Notes: a model not told the origin generated them from the sequence alone. A stretch of 64,000 nt of DNA from Brachybacterium sillae (GCF_025028335.1 NZ_JAFEUW010000001.1:1426001-1490000); one strand, 5' to 3'. Shown: positions 15,108-23,794, numbered from the stretch's first letter. Translations and numbers: made by a program.

Positions 15108-15652
15108 CGTGTTGCTAAAGGATGGTCGCTAGCCAGTGCAGTGTCGCTGCGAGGCTGAGCCCGGCGTGATAGTTCCGGGCGTACTTGTCCGAACGCATCG
15201 CGATCCCTCGCCACTGTTTGAGCCGGTTGAAGCACCGCTCCACGACATTGCGTCCCCGGTAGCGCTGGCGCTGGTCTTCACCGAAGTCGATCGGCCGGCC
15301 CGGGCGTCTGCGCCGGTGCGTGATCTGATCGGCCCGCTCGGGGATCGTGGCCGCGATGCCATGCCGGCGCAGCCAGGCCCGGTTCGCCCTCGAGGGGTAG
15401 CCCTTGTCTGCAATCAGGCGGTCAGGCCGTGTCCGGGGCCGCCCACGGGCCCCGGCAACGCTGATCTGCTCCAGCGTGGTGGCCAGCATCGTGGTGTCCG
15501 CCACCTGCCCGCCGGTCACCACGAACGCCAGCACCCTGCCCTTGCCATCACAGACCAGATGATTCTTCGTCGTCAGACCGCCGCGGGAGCGCCCCTTCTG
15601 CGCATCTGATCCTTCTGGGCAGGCCCGCGGCCGCCAGAAGGGTCAGATGCGT
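15108..15652 (-). mobile_element. IS5-type insertion sequence remnant
   Basis: The outer end at about 15108 reads GGGCGTGTTGCTAAAGG, and the transposase fragment begins right inside it. The 5' part of the transposase and the other IS end are missing: recognisable sequence stops near 15652, just before the 20-bp repeats at 15691. Boundaries approximate. With the remnant at 7196 it brackets the metal-resistance island, both with their transposase C-termini toward lower coordinates. Confidence 0.7.
15115..15652 (-). pseudogene. IS5-type (DDE) transposase, N-truncated and frameshifted
   Basis: The C-terminal part is clear: GLTTKNHLVCDGKGRVLAFV, LIADKGYPSRANRAWLRRHG, GRNVVERCFNRLKQWRGIAM and RNYHAGLSLAATLHWLATIL. 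The D of DKGY and E of VERCFN are two of the DDE residues. Upstream, VDASDPSGGRGPAQKDQMRR is in another frame, so a one-base lesion lies near 15600, and everything further 5' (including the first catalytic Asp) is absent. An 18-bp imperfect inverted repeat (15601-15618 with 15634-15651) sits at the lesion. Inactive. Confidence 0.8.
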
Positions 15653-15690
15653 CGACGATTCGCCGCCGCGGGCGCGAACAGCTGGGAGCG

Positions 15691-15743
15691 CGCCGTTTCC
15701 CGAACGAAAGTGGTGCGACACGCCGCCGTTTCCCGAACGAAAG
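15691..15743. repeat. Two 20-bp direct repeats, 33 bp apart
   Basis: CGCCGTTTCCCGAACGAAAG occurs at 15691-15710 and again, identical, at 15724-15743. It lies in the short gap between the IS5-type remnant and the next block of genes. No gene or promoter role is evident. Confidence 0.75.
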
Positions 15744-15770
15744 CGCTCGGCGCGGCGGGGCGGGGTTGGG

Positions 15771-16724
15771 TCAGCCGGCGAGGCCCAGCAGCCGCAGCTG
15801 GTCGGCGTACTTGCGCAGCCCCACCTCCACGGCCTGCGGGTTCTGCGCGTACCAGTCCAGGTGGGTCTGTCGCAGCTGCTCGGCCGGGACGGTCTGACCG
15901 GCCACGGTCCAGTCCTCGGTCGGCTCGGCGTCGAGGTCGAGGGCCTCGACCACGACCGCCTCGAGGGGAGCGCGCACCCCGCCGAGGAGCACGCGGGAGG
16001 CGGGCACGGGCTGGACGGCGACGTCGCCCGGCAGGTGCTCGGCCACGCGCTCGGCCACGCGGGTCAGCACCGTGTTGGTCGGGTGGTTCACGGTGTAGAA
16101 GCCGACGCCCCGCTCCGCCGCCACGAGGTCCGCCATGGACAGCGTCCCCTTCGCCTCCTCCCGCGCCCGCAGCGCCTGCACGGAGGCGGCCGCGGCCTCG
16201 CGGATCGCCGCCGGCGCCACCTCCCGACGACGGCCCGTCGCCGCCTCGGCCAGCACGCGCAGGTCGTGGTACGGCACGACGGGCGGGTCCTCCCCCGGCC
16301 GCTCGGCCGCCCCGGGCGCGAACTTCCAGTTGCGGAGGGTGACCTGCCAGGGGAAGCGCGAGACGTCGTACACCACGGGGATCCGCACCACGGCAGCGTC
16401 CTCAGGCAGCCGGGCCACGAGCTGGTCCGTGCCGATGGGCATGCCCCGGTAGTCGTGCGGGATCGGCTGGGTGACGAGCGCCTTCACGCGCGGCAGCAGC
16501 CGCTCCAGGTGCGCGACCTCGTCCGGCTGGGCCTCGAAGGCGGGCGGCACGCGCACGCTCACCAGGTCCGCCCCGTGCAGCGGTGTGCCGGGCTCCCCGC
16601 CGAGCAGCCGCCGATACGACTCGCCCTGGCAGTTGCCCCACACCAGCAGCAGGTCGTCCTCGGGCAGGTCCTCGAGCCCGTAGAAGTGCCCGTAGTGCCG
16701 GCGTCGTCCCTCGTCCTCGTGCAC
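15771..16724 (-). CDS. WcbI-family polysaccharide biosynthesis protein
   Basis: 317 residues from a GTG at 16724. The opening LLLVWGNCQGESYRRLLGG is the hallmark of WcbI, a capsule-associated protein with an acetyltransferase/esterase-like fold that binds CoA. VKALVTQPIPHDYRGMPIGT, VYDVSRFPWQVTLRN and VGFYTVNHPTNTVLTRVAER further match the family. Its partners upstream on the same strand are a 33-codon gene and glycosyltransferases, consistent with modification of a surface glycan. Exact reaction unknown. It begins just after the IS5 remnant and repeats, so the operon's downstream end may have been cut by rearrangement. Confidence 0.82.
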   Translation of the reverse strand: MHEDEGRRRHYGHFYGLEDLPEDDLLLVWGNCQGESYRRLLGGEPGTPLHGADLVSVRVPPAFEAQPDEVAHLERLLPRVKALVTQPIPHDYRGMPIGTDQLVARLPEDAAVVRIPVVYDVSRFPWQVTLRNWKFAPGAAERPGEDPPVVPYHDLRVLAEAATGRRREVAPAAIREAAAASVQALRAREEAKGTLSMADLVAAERGVGFYTVNHPTNTVLTRVAERVAEHLPGDVAVQPVPASRVLLGGVRAPLEAVVVEALDLDAEPTEDWTVAGQTVPAEQLRQTHLDWYAQNPQAVEVGLRKYADQLRLLGLAG

Positions 16725-16741
16725 GCCGGCGTCCTCTCTCC

Positions 16742-16843
16742 TCAGCCGTCCTCGCGCCGGATCCAGTCGACGCCCGTCTTCCCGAACCACCAGGCCAGGA
16801 ACGCGGAGAGCGCCACGAAGTCCAGCTCGTCCAGCTCGCTCAT
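16742..16843 (-). CDS. Small conserved-looking protein (33 aa)
   Basis: ATG at 16841-16843 with AGGA 4 nt upstream; the product reads MSELDELDFVALSAFLAWWF then GKTGVDWIRREDG. Acidic head, hydrophobic aromatic middle (possible amphipathic or membrane helix) and charged tail. It ends 17 nt before the WcbI start and follows the GT2 gene by 59 nt, so it is in the same operon. Function not recognised; could be a small partner of the WcbI protein. Confidence 0.55.
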   Translation of the reverse strand: MSELDELDFVALSAFLAWWFGKTGVDWIRREDG

Positions 16844-16902
16844 CGGTCCTCCCGTGTTCCGTCCTGTCCGCGATTCTGCCAGCCCCGCGGGCACCGGCCC
16901 GC

Positions 16903-18282
16903 TCAGCCCCAGCCGCCCCACCACGCCTCGAGGTCCGGCACGGCGGCCACGGGCGCCCAGCCCAGCCGGGAGGCGGGCACCCGCCACACCCGCGCCGTCC
17001 CGCCCCGCCGGTGCCGCCACCGCGCCCGCGCACACGTCAGCACGGCGAGCACGTCGCGTTCGGCCCGCTCGCCCGGCTCGCCCAGCACCTCCACGCGCTC
17101 GACGCCGGCCCGTTCCAGGCGCAGCAGCCACGCGGCGACGGCGTCAGCGTCAGGCCGGGCTCCGGCCGCGGCGGGCCGCAGCGGCACGCGCACGTCCACG
17201 GACCAGTCGGGCACCGACCGCGCGGCGTCGAGGTCGCCGCGCGCCGGCGTCGGCGGCAGGTCCTCGGGTGCCGCCGCGTCGCCGTCAGGCTCGCCCAGCA
17301 GCCGCACGCGGGGGTCGCCGAGCGCGCGCGCCGCCGCCTCGTCGAGGCCGCCTACGACGCCGACCCGCGCCCCCGGCGCCGCGCACAGCACGGCGTCCAC
17401 CGCCACCACGGCCGCCGCCGCGCCGTCCGCGCCCTCCGGCACCCGCACGCGCGCCTCGACCCGCAGTGGGCCGGCCAGGGACAGGCCGTAGCCGCGGGCC
17501 GTCGTCGCGGGGATGCGCGAGGCGAGCACGAGCGCCTCGCGGGCCTTCACCCGGGCGGCCTCGGCGGCGTCGCAGCGTCCGCCGAAGTCGGCGCCGGCCT
17601 GCCACGCCACCGCGCCCGGTGCGTGGCGCAGGGCCGCCCCCACGCGCCACAGCCGGTGTGCCAGCTCCCAGTCCTCCCCGCCGTAGCCCACGAAGGCGGG
17701 GTCGAAGCCGCCGGCGTCCTCGTAGACCTCGCGCGCCACCGTGAGCACGGCCGAGATGACGTACCGGTAGCCGGTGGAGTCGGCGCGACGCAGGTCGTCC
17801 GTGGCCCGGTACCCCTCGCGCATCCAGGCCGGATCGGCCAGGCGGGCGTCTGCGGGCACCTCGTGCCCGGGCCGCCAGCCGTCCGCCCAGGCCCGCTCCA
17901 GCCAGGCCTCGGCCAGGTGCCGCCGCCGGCCCACCACCGCGGCGTCCCGGGGCGCCGCGGCCACCGCTGCCAGCGCCGCGGCGAGGTACCCGGGCTCGGG
18001 GAGCATGTCCCCGTCGAGGAAGGCGAGCACGTCCCCGTCGGCCGCCTCCGCCCCGAGCGCCCGAGCCGCCGAGGCGCGGAACCCGCGGTCCGGCTGGCGC
18101 ACGGTCACCACGTCGAACGGCAGGCCCGGGTCCACCCGGGGCGGGACGGGCGAGCCGTCGTCGGCCACCACGAGCTGCAGCCCCCCGGTCAGGCCGCGCT
18201 GGGCCGCGAGCGCGGCCGTGAGCCGGTCGAGGTCCGCCTGGGCCCGGTAGTAGGGCACCACCACGGAGACGGCGGCGCTCAC
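16903..18282 (-). CDS. Glycosyltransferase family 2 with C-terminal extension
   Basis: 459 residues. GT-A fold: VSVVVPYYRAQADLDRL at the N-terminus, VVADDGS near 40, the DxD metal motif in AFLDGDMLPEPGYL near 92 and GGFDPAFVGYGGEDWELAHR near 195 (acceptor/ED motif). The last ~190 residues (after QAGADFGGRC) are an Ala/Arg-rich region without a recognised domain. The GTG at 18282 overlaps the stop of the upstream glycosyltransferase gene (GTGA), so the pair is coupled. Transfers a sugar from an NDP-donor to an unknown surface-glycan acceptor. Confidence 0.87.
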   Translation of the reverse strand: MSAAVSVVVPYYRAQADLDRLTAALAAQRGLTGGLQLVVADDGSPVPPRVDPGLPFDVVTVRQPDRGFRASAARALGAEAADGDVLAFLDGDMLPEPGYLAAALAAVAAAPRDAAVVGRRRHLAEAWLERAWADGWRPGHEVPADARLADPAWMREGYRATDDLRRADSTGYRYVISAVLTVAREVYEDAGGFDPAFVGYGGEDWELAHRLWRVGAALRHAPGAVAWQAGADFGGRCDAAEAARVKAREALVLASRIPATTARGYGLSLAGPLRVEARVRVPEGADGAAAAVVAVDAVLCAAPGARVGVVGGLDEAAARALGDPRVRLLGEPDGDAAAPEDLPPTPARGDLDAARSVPDWSVDVRVPLRPAAAGARPDADAVAAWLLRLERAGVERVEVLGEPGERAERDVLAVLTCARARWRHRRGGTARVWRVPASRLGWAPVAAVPDLEAWWGGWG

Positions 18283-19391
18283 GTCCACCTGTGCACGCGG
18301 CGGAGCACGTCGAAGAGCATCCGCGCGCAGTCCTCGGCCCCGGGCGAGAGGTCCACGCCGGGGCCCAGCCACGTGCGCTCGGGGTCCTCGACCGCTTCGG
18401 CGATCGCCTCGGCCATCGCGAAGGCCGGCGACCCGTTCGGGTGCACGAGCCGCAGGGTGCCCGGGCGCAGGCGCTCCATCTCCTCCGTGTAGCGGCCGGC
18501 GGAGGCGATGGCCCGCCGCCCCACCGAGGTCCACGCCGCCAGGGACCCGGACGCGGACACGTTGCGGTGCGCCGCGAACGGGATGCCCGCCGAGAGCAGG
18601 GCCGCGTCCGCGAACTCGTCCGGCACGAACCCGGTGACGCGGAACTCCAGGCCGCGCGCCTCGGCGTCGCGGGTCAGCTCCGCCACGAGGTCGTCATGCC
18701 CGGCGCTGACGGGTCCGAGCGCCGTCAGCCGGCGCGGCGCCCCGGAGTCCGGGCCCCACTGGCGGTGCAGTTCGGTGAGGGCCTCCAGGGCGAGGGCGTG
18801 CCCCTTGCCCGGGTAGACGAAGCCGAAGAGCACGAGGTCCCGGTCGAGGCCGGCCATGCTCTCCGGCACCACCGGCTCGGCGCGGGCGGCCGTGGCCCGG
18901 CGGTCCTCCACGGGCAGCGGGACCACGTCCGCGGCCACGTCCACCAGGCCCGCCAGCAGCGCCCGCTCGTGCTGCGAGGAGACCACGACGCCGTCCACCG
19001 CCTGGGCGAGCCGCGCGTATGCCTCGCCGCGGCGGCGGTAGCGGCCGTCGCCCTCGGCGGGCTGCGGGATGTCGTGCAGGGTGAGCGTGGTGCCCTCGGG
19101 CAGGACGTCGACGAGCAGGTCCGCGGCGGCGGTCGCGGTGGGGCCGAACAGCGCGTCCGTGACGTCCAGGTGCACGGCTGCGCCCAGCGCGCGCGCCTCC
19201 TCCAGCACGGGCACGAGGCCCCGGAACGCCGCGACGTCCTCCGCCGTGAGCAGCTCCACCTCGGCGCCCACCCGGCGGAGGGCGGCGGCGGTCTGCCGGC
19301 CATGGCGCACCACGCCGTGCTCCGGCGCGCCCACGGTCACGTACAGCACACGTCCCTGCGGCTGCGAGTCCACGTCCACGATCCTCTTCAC
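18279..19391 (-). CDS. Glycosyltransferase (GT-B, GT4-like)
   Basis: 370 residues from GTG 19391 (other in-frame GTGs follow within a few codons). N-domain GRVLYVTVGAPEHGVVRHGR, then LHDIPQPAEG and VDGVVVSSQHERALLAG; C-domain LVLFGFVYPGKGHALALEAL, RVTGFVPDEFADAAL and FAAHRNVSASGSLAAWTSVG, the nucleotide-sugar side of a GT-B enzyme. It heads the leftward operon (GT4-like, GT2, 33-aa gene, WcbI). The 165-bp gap to the divergent glycosyltransferase gene at 19557 should hold both promoters. Donor and acceptor unknown. Confidence 0.82.
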   Translation of the reverse strand: MKRIVDVDSQPQGRVLYVTVGAPEHGVVRHGRQTAAALRRVGAEVELLTAEDVAAFRGLVPVLEEARALGAAVHLDVTDALFGPTATAAADLLVDVLPEGTTLTLHDIPQPAEGDGRYRRRGEAYARLAQAVDGVVVSSQHERALLAGLVDVAADVVPLPVEDRRATAARAEPVVPESMAGLDRDLVLFGFVYPGKGHALALEALTELHRQWGPDSGAPRRLTALGPVSAGHDDLVAELTRDAEARGLEFRVTGFVPDEFADAALLSAGIPFAAHRNVSASGSLAAWTSVGRRAIASAGRYTEEMERLRPGTLRLVHPNGSPAFAMAEAIAEAVEDPERTWLGPGVDLSPGAEDCARMLFDVLRRVHRWT

Positions 19392-19556
19392 CTGCGGCGG
19401 CGCTCCTCGACGCGGCGGCGCGTCGGAACGGACAGGATGTCGCTGCTCCGATTCTCCGATCCTGCCCTGACAGACTAGATTCCGCGACCCCCGGCCCGGG
19501 ACGGGGACACGCCGCCCGCGCGGCATCGCATCCCCCAGGTCAGGAGGCCCTCCCCC

Positions 19557-21551
19557 GTGAGCATCACCGTCCAGCACGTGCCCGCGCAGCACCCGTACAC
19601 CCGCGCGATCCGCCCCCTCGACCCGGGCGCCGCGCCGGACGTGGAGTTCCTGCCGAACCCGCCGGTGCCGGGCGCGCCCGCGCACCAGTGGTGGCCGCCC
19701 CGGGCCCTGGACGCGGAGTGGCTGGCCGAGCACCGCCCGGACGTGCTGCACGTGCACTTCGGCTTCGAGCACTTCAGCCCCGCCCAGCTGGCCGCCGCCC
19801 TGGACACGCAGCACGCGCACGGGGGCGCCGTCGTCGTGACCGTGCACGACCTCGAGAACCCGCACCTGACGGACCAGGGCCCCCACCGAGACCGCCTGGC
19901 CGTGCTGCTGGGCCGCGCGGACGCCGTGCTCACGCTCACCCCCGGCGCCGCGGCGACCCTCGCCCGCGACTACGGCGTGCGCGCCCTCGTGGTCCCCCAC
20001 CCGCACATCGTCCCGCTCGAGGACCTCGTGGCGCAGGGCGACGACGACGCCCCCGGCGCGCTGCCCCCCGACGCGTCCGACGACGGCGACGGCGCGGCCG
20101 CCCCCGCCCGCCTGCTGGTGCACGCCAAGGACTTGCGGGCCCAGGTGGCCCCGGTGGCGCTGCTGCCGGTGCTCGCCGCCGCCGTCGCGACGCTGGCCGA
20201 CCGCGGCCTCGACGCGCGGGTGACCGTGGAGGTCCAGGACACCGTGCAGGACGAGGACGCCCTGGCCGCGCTGCGCGCGGGCTGCGCCCACCACGGCTTC
20301 GAGCTGTGGCAGCACGACCGGCTCGACGACCCCGCCCTGCACGCGCTGCTGCGCGACGTGGACGTGTCCGTGCTGCCGTACCGCATCGGCACCCACTCGG
20401 GCTGGGTCGAGATGTGCCGGGACCTGGGGGTGCCGGTGGCCGTCGCGGACATCGGGCACATCGCGGACCAGTCCGGCGCCTGGTTGACCCCCGACTCGCT
20501 CGCCGCGTTCGACCCGGAGGATCCCGACTCCCTCGCCGACGCGCTCGAGACGCTGGTGCGCGCCCGCGCGCGCACGGCCCCCGCCGACCCGGCCGCCCGG
20601 GCCCGGCAGCGCCGTCGCGTGGCCGCCGCACACGTGGCGGTCTACCGCGAGGCCCTCGCCCGGGCGCGCGGAGCGTTGCCGAGCGTGTCCGTGCTGGTGA
20701 TCACGGGGCACCGGGACGAGCACCTGGCCCGCGTGATCGCCGGGCTGGAGCGCTCTCACCGCCGCCCGGACCAGGTGGTCGTGGTGTTCATGGGCCAGCC
20801 GGACGGGCGCGTCCCGGCCACGGACCTGCCCGTCACCGTGGGGCACGTGGCCGCCGACGCCGGCCTGCCCCTGGCGCAGGCCCGCAACCGCGCGGCCGAG
20901 CTCGCCACCGGCGAGATCCTCGTCTTCCTCGACGTGGACTGCATCCCGGCCGCCGAGACCGTCGGCGTGCTGGCCACGGAGGTCGCGGCCCACCCCGGGT
21001 CCGTGGTGATGGGCCGGCCCCGCTACCTGCGGCCGGGCTGGACCCGCGGCGTCGGGGACGCCGACCTGACCTCGCACCGCGCCGACACCCTGCTGCGCCG
21101 CCTCTCCGTGCCCCACCGGGCACGCGCGCACCTGACCGCCGGCCCCTCGGACGAGTGGCACCTCGTGTGGACGCTGATCCTGGCATTGCGGCGCGCGGAC
21201 CTGGCCCGCATCGGCGGTTTCGACGCGGGCTTCACCGGCTACGGCGCCGAGGACACGGACCTGGCCTTCCGCGCCCGCGACGCCGGCCTGACGCTGCGGT
21301 TCAGCCCCGCCGAGGCGTTCCACCAGCACCACGGGGTGATGGCCCCGCCGCTGCACCACCTCGAGGACATCCTGGTCAACGCCCGCCGCTTCCGGCAGGT
21401 GCACGGCCGATGGGCCATGGAGGGGTGGCTGCGCGCGTTCGCGGACGCGGGGCTGATCGCGTGGGACCCCGAGGGCGAGCGGCTCGAGCTGCTGCGTCAC
21501 CCCACGGAGGCGGAGCTGACGGCCGCCCGCCGCGACGACGCCGCGTACTGA
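19557..21551 (+). CDS. Two-domain glycosyltransferase (GT-B + GT2)
   Basis: 664 residues. Residues 1 to about 370 are a GT4-like domain (HVHFGFEHFSPAQLAAALDT, VVTVHDLENPHL, VLPYRIGTHSGWVEMCRDLG). From about 380 a GT2 domain begins (SVSVLVITGHRDEHLARVIA), with the DxD motif in LVFLDVDCIPAAETV near 460 and GGFDAGFTGYGAEDTDLAFR near 555. Fusion of two transferases suggests consecutive sugar additions by one protein. GTG start with AGGAGG 9-10 nt upstream. It is the only rightward gene among five glycosyltransferase genes here. It ends 24 nt from the convergent next gene. Confidence 0.86.
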   Translation: MSITVQHVPAQHPYTRAIRPLDPGAAPDVEFLPNPPVPGAPAHQWWPPRALDAEWLAEHRPDVLHVHFGFEHFSPAQLAAALDTQHAHGGAVVVTVHDLENPHLTDQGPHRDRLAVLLGRADAVLTLTPGAAATLARDYGVRALVVPHPHIVPLEDLVAQGDDDAPGALPPDASDDGDGAAAPARLLVHAKDLRAQVAPVALLPVLAAAVATLADRGLDARVTVEVQDTVQDEDALAALRAGCAHHGFELWQHDRLDDPALHALLRDVDVSVLPYRIGTHSGWVEMCRDLGVPVAVADIGHIADQSGAWLTPDSLAAFDPEDPDSLADALETLVRARARTAPADPAARARQRRRVAAAHVAVYREALARARGALPSVSVLVITGHRDEHLARVIAGLERSHRRPDQVVVVFMGQPDGRVPATDLPVTVGHVAADAGLPLAQARNRAAELATGEILVFLDVDCIPAAETVGVLATEVAAHPGSVVMGRPRYLRPGWTRGVGDADLTSHRADTLLRRLSVPHRARAHLTAGPSDEWHLVWTLILALRRADLARIGGFDAGFTGYGAEDTDLAFRARDAGLTLRFSPAEAFHQHHGVMAPPLHHLEDILVNARRFRQVHGRWAMEGWLRAFADAGLIAWDPEGERLELLRHPTEAELTAARRDDAAY

Positions 21552-21575
21552 GGGCCGAGGGCGGCGGGCCCGGAC

Positions 21576-22667
21576 TCAGCCCAGTGCGCCCTCGATCGCC
21601 GCCTCCCAGCGCCGCCGGTGCTCGTCCGGCGCCACGAGTAGCAGGCCCGCGAGCCGGTCGGCGGCGGCCGGGTCCGCGAGGGCGCCGCGCACCGCGCCAG
21701 CCCAGTCGGCGTCCGGGTCCTCCCACGCGCACCACGGCACGCCCGCGGCCCGGTGGATCTCGCGGACGAACACGCGCTGCTCGTCGAACGGCCGCGGCTC
21801 GGGGGCGAGCACCACGGGGCGGCCGGAGCGGGCGGCGTCCACCACGGCGTTGTGCCCGGCCGAGACCACCACGACGTCGGCGTCCGCGGCCCGGCGGGCC
21901 GGCGCCTGGACCCAGCCGTGCAGCGTCACGGTGGCGGGCATCGCCTCCGCCGCGAGCCCGCCCGGCGCCTCCGGCTCGCCCACCCCGGCGATCGGGCCGT
22001 ACACCTCCCACGTCGCCTCCGGCACGGCGGATGCCGCCCGGGCCAGGTCCGCGGCCCGCACCCCGCCGCCGCCCGTCCCGGCGATCACGGTGACGCGCGG
22101 GGCGGCGCCGGCCGTCGACGTCGTCGTGGCGCGGCTGCCGAGTCGGCCGGTGACGTCCGCGACCCCGAGGTAGGTGACCCGGTCCGCGTGGGCGGCGCGC
22201 CAGGCGGGGACCTCGAGCTCGGCGGCGTAGTGGGCGAAGAGGCCGTCGGCCTCGGCGTAGACGAGGGCGTGCGCGGGGTCGGTGCGCTCGCCGTGCATGC
22301 GGCGGTGCAGCACGGGCCAGCCCGCCAGGCGCAGGAACAGGGCGGCCTCCACGGACACGTCCACCACGCACACGTCCGGGTCCACCCGTTGCGCCGCCGC
22401 GTGGAGGGCGTCGAAGCGCGCCCGGATCTCGGGCCCCACCGGGGACCAGTGCAGGGGCGAGCGCGCCGGCTGCTCGTGGCCGGGCACGAGGTCCGAGGGC
22501 AGCGGGATGACGGGGACGTCCGCGGGCAGCAGTGCGGCCGCCCGGGGGTGGGCGGTCACGACGGTCACGTCGAACGCCCCGGTCGACGCCAGGCCCGCGG
22601 CGTGCCGCAGGTGCCCCGCCCCGTGCTGGTGGGCGTAGTAGAGGACCCGCCTGCGGGCCGGGGCCAT
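21576..22667 (-). CDS. Glycosyltransferase, MurG/GT28-like
   Basis: 363 residues. N-terminal RRVLYYAHQHGAGHLRHAAG (GxGH-type loop of the GT28 fold), VCVVDVSVEAALFLRLAG and, in the C-domain, RVTVIAGTGGGGVRAADLAR, TLHGWVQAPARRAADADVVV then SAGHNAVVDAARSGRPVVLA with the donor-binding loop and EQRVFVREI. Family members transfer GlcNAc or deoxysugars from UDP/TDP donors; the substrate here is unknown. The ATG at 22667 overlaps the stop of the upstream GT4 gene (ATGA), so they form a two-gene operon. Confidence 0.84.
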   Translation of the reverse strand: MAPARRRVLYYAHQHGAGHLRHAAGLASTGAFDVTVVTAHPRAAALLPADVPVIPLPSDLVPGHEQPARSPLHWSPVGPEIRARFDALHAAAQRVDPDVCVVDVSVEAALFLRLAGWPVLHRRMHGERTDPAHALVYAEADGLFAHYAAELEVPAWRAAHADRVTYLGVADVTGRLGSRATTTSTAGAAPRVTVIAGTGGGGVRAADLARAASAVPEATWEVYGPIAGVGEPEAPGGLAAEAMPATVTLHGWVQAPARRAADADVVVVSAGHNAVVDAARSGRPVVLAPEPRPFDEQRVFVREIHRAAGVPWCAWEDPDADWAGAVRGALADPAAADRLAGLLLVAPDEHRRRWEAAIEGALG

Positions 22668-23794
22668 CAGAGGGACTCCAGGTCCGCCGCGTCGGCGGAC
22701 GGGCGCGGGACCTCCCGGGGGTCGAACCCGTACGCGTCCTCGGCGGCGGCGAGATCGCGGGCGTCCTCGGCGGCCTGCTCGAGCAGGTCCACGTATCCCT
22801 CCACCATGGTCTCCGCGCTGAACCGGCAGGCCCACGCACGCACGCGTCCCCGGTCCTTGCGGCGGGCGTGGCGGATCGAGACCGCGAGCTCCTGCGCCGT
22901 GTGGTGCACGGCCAGCGCGCCGGCCTGCGGGGCGACGATCTCCCCCATCGCGCCGCTGAGCAGCGCGGCCACCGGCACGCCGAGCGCCATGGCCTCGACC
23001 ACGGCGAGCCCGAACGGCTCGGCCCACAGGGGGGTGGCCAGGAAGACATCGCCCGTGGCGAGCATGTGCGGCAGCGCGTGGTGGTCGAGGTGGCCGTGGT
23101 AGACGGTGTCCGGGCCGAGCCGCGGCACGACCTCACGGGCGTGGTACTCCTCGTCCGAGATCGGCCCGGCGAAGTGCAGCTCCATGCCCGCGATCCGGGC
23201 GGCGTCGATCGCCACGTGCAGGCCCTTCTCCGCCGTGATCCGGCCCGACCACACGGCGCGGCCGCGCACGGGGACGGCGTCGGAGACCCAGTGGTGCAGC
23301 TCGATCCCGTTGGGCACCACGTCCACGCGCGGCAGCCGGTGCTGCCAGGCCAGCGCGTTCGACGCGGACACCGAGGCCCACCGATGGTGGTCGGGGGCCG
23401 TCCAGCCCGGGGCGTCGACGACGGCCAGCACCTCCGCCAGCGTGGCCGGCGTGTGCAGGACGGTGACCATGGGGCGGGCGCGCAGCAGCTCGAGCGGCGC
23501 CGGGGAGAGGGAGTTGTTCAGGACGGCGTCGGAGTCGCCGTCGAGGATCAGCGCGCAGGCCCGGCGGGCGGCCTCCTCGCGCACGCGGGCGCCCGCGCGG
23601 CCCGGGCCGGCGCCCTCGGCGGGCAGCACGGCGACGACGTCGCCCGGCAGCCGGGTGCCCTCCCGCGCGTAGACGGTGACGTCGTGGCCCCGGCGCACGA
23701 GGTGCTCCACGGTCATGGCCGTGTGCCTCTCCAGCCCGCCCTCGTAGGGCGAACGGATGGGGTGGAGCATGTGGGTGAGCACGCTGATGCGCAT
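22667..23794 (-). CDS. Glycosyltransferase family 4
   Basis: 375 residues. GT-B protein with N-domain MRISVLTHMLHPIRSPYEGG and LERHTAMTVEHLVRRGHDVT, a hinge around VDVVPNGIELHHWV, and C-domain AVWSGRITAEKGLHVAIDAA followed by the E-x7-E catalytic/donor motif in PLWAEPFGLAVVEAMALGVP. Start chosen at the ATG 23792-23794, which restores the usual N-terminus; 65 more codons are open upstream without family similarity. First gene of the two-gene operon with the MurG-like transferase. Probably acts at the cytosolic face of the membrane. Confidence 0.87.
   Translation of the reverse strand: MRISVLTHMLHPIRSPYEGGLERHTAMTVEHLVRRGHDVTVYAREGTRLPGDVVAVLPAEGAGPGRAGARVREEAARRACALILDGDSDAVLNNSLSPAPLELLRARPMVTVLHTPATLAEVLAVVDAPGWTAPDHHRWASVSASNALAWQHRLPRVDVVPNGIELHHWVSDAVPVRGRAVWSGRITAEKGLHVAIDAARIAGMELHFAGPISDEEYHAREVVPRLGPDTVYHGHLDHHALPHMLATGDVFLATPLWAEPFGLAVVEAMALGVPVAALLSGAMGEIVAPQAGALAVHHTAQELAVSIRHARRKDRGRVRAWACRFSAETMVEGYVDLLEQAAEDARDLAAAEDAYGFDPREVPRPSADAADLESL

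Noticed and set aside
17011-18492. Long rightward open frame opposite the GT2 and GT4-like genes
   Set aside because: It is a shadow of the coding strand: composition is His/Arg/Gly-rich, with no domain, and the leftward frames have full motifs.
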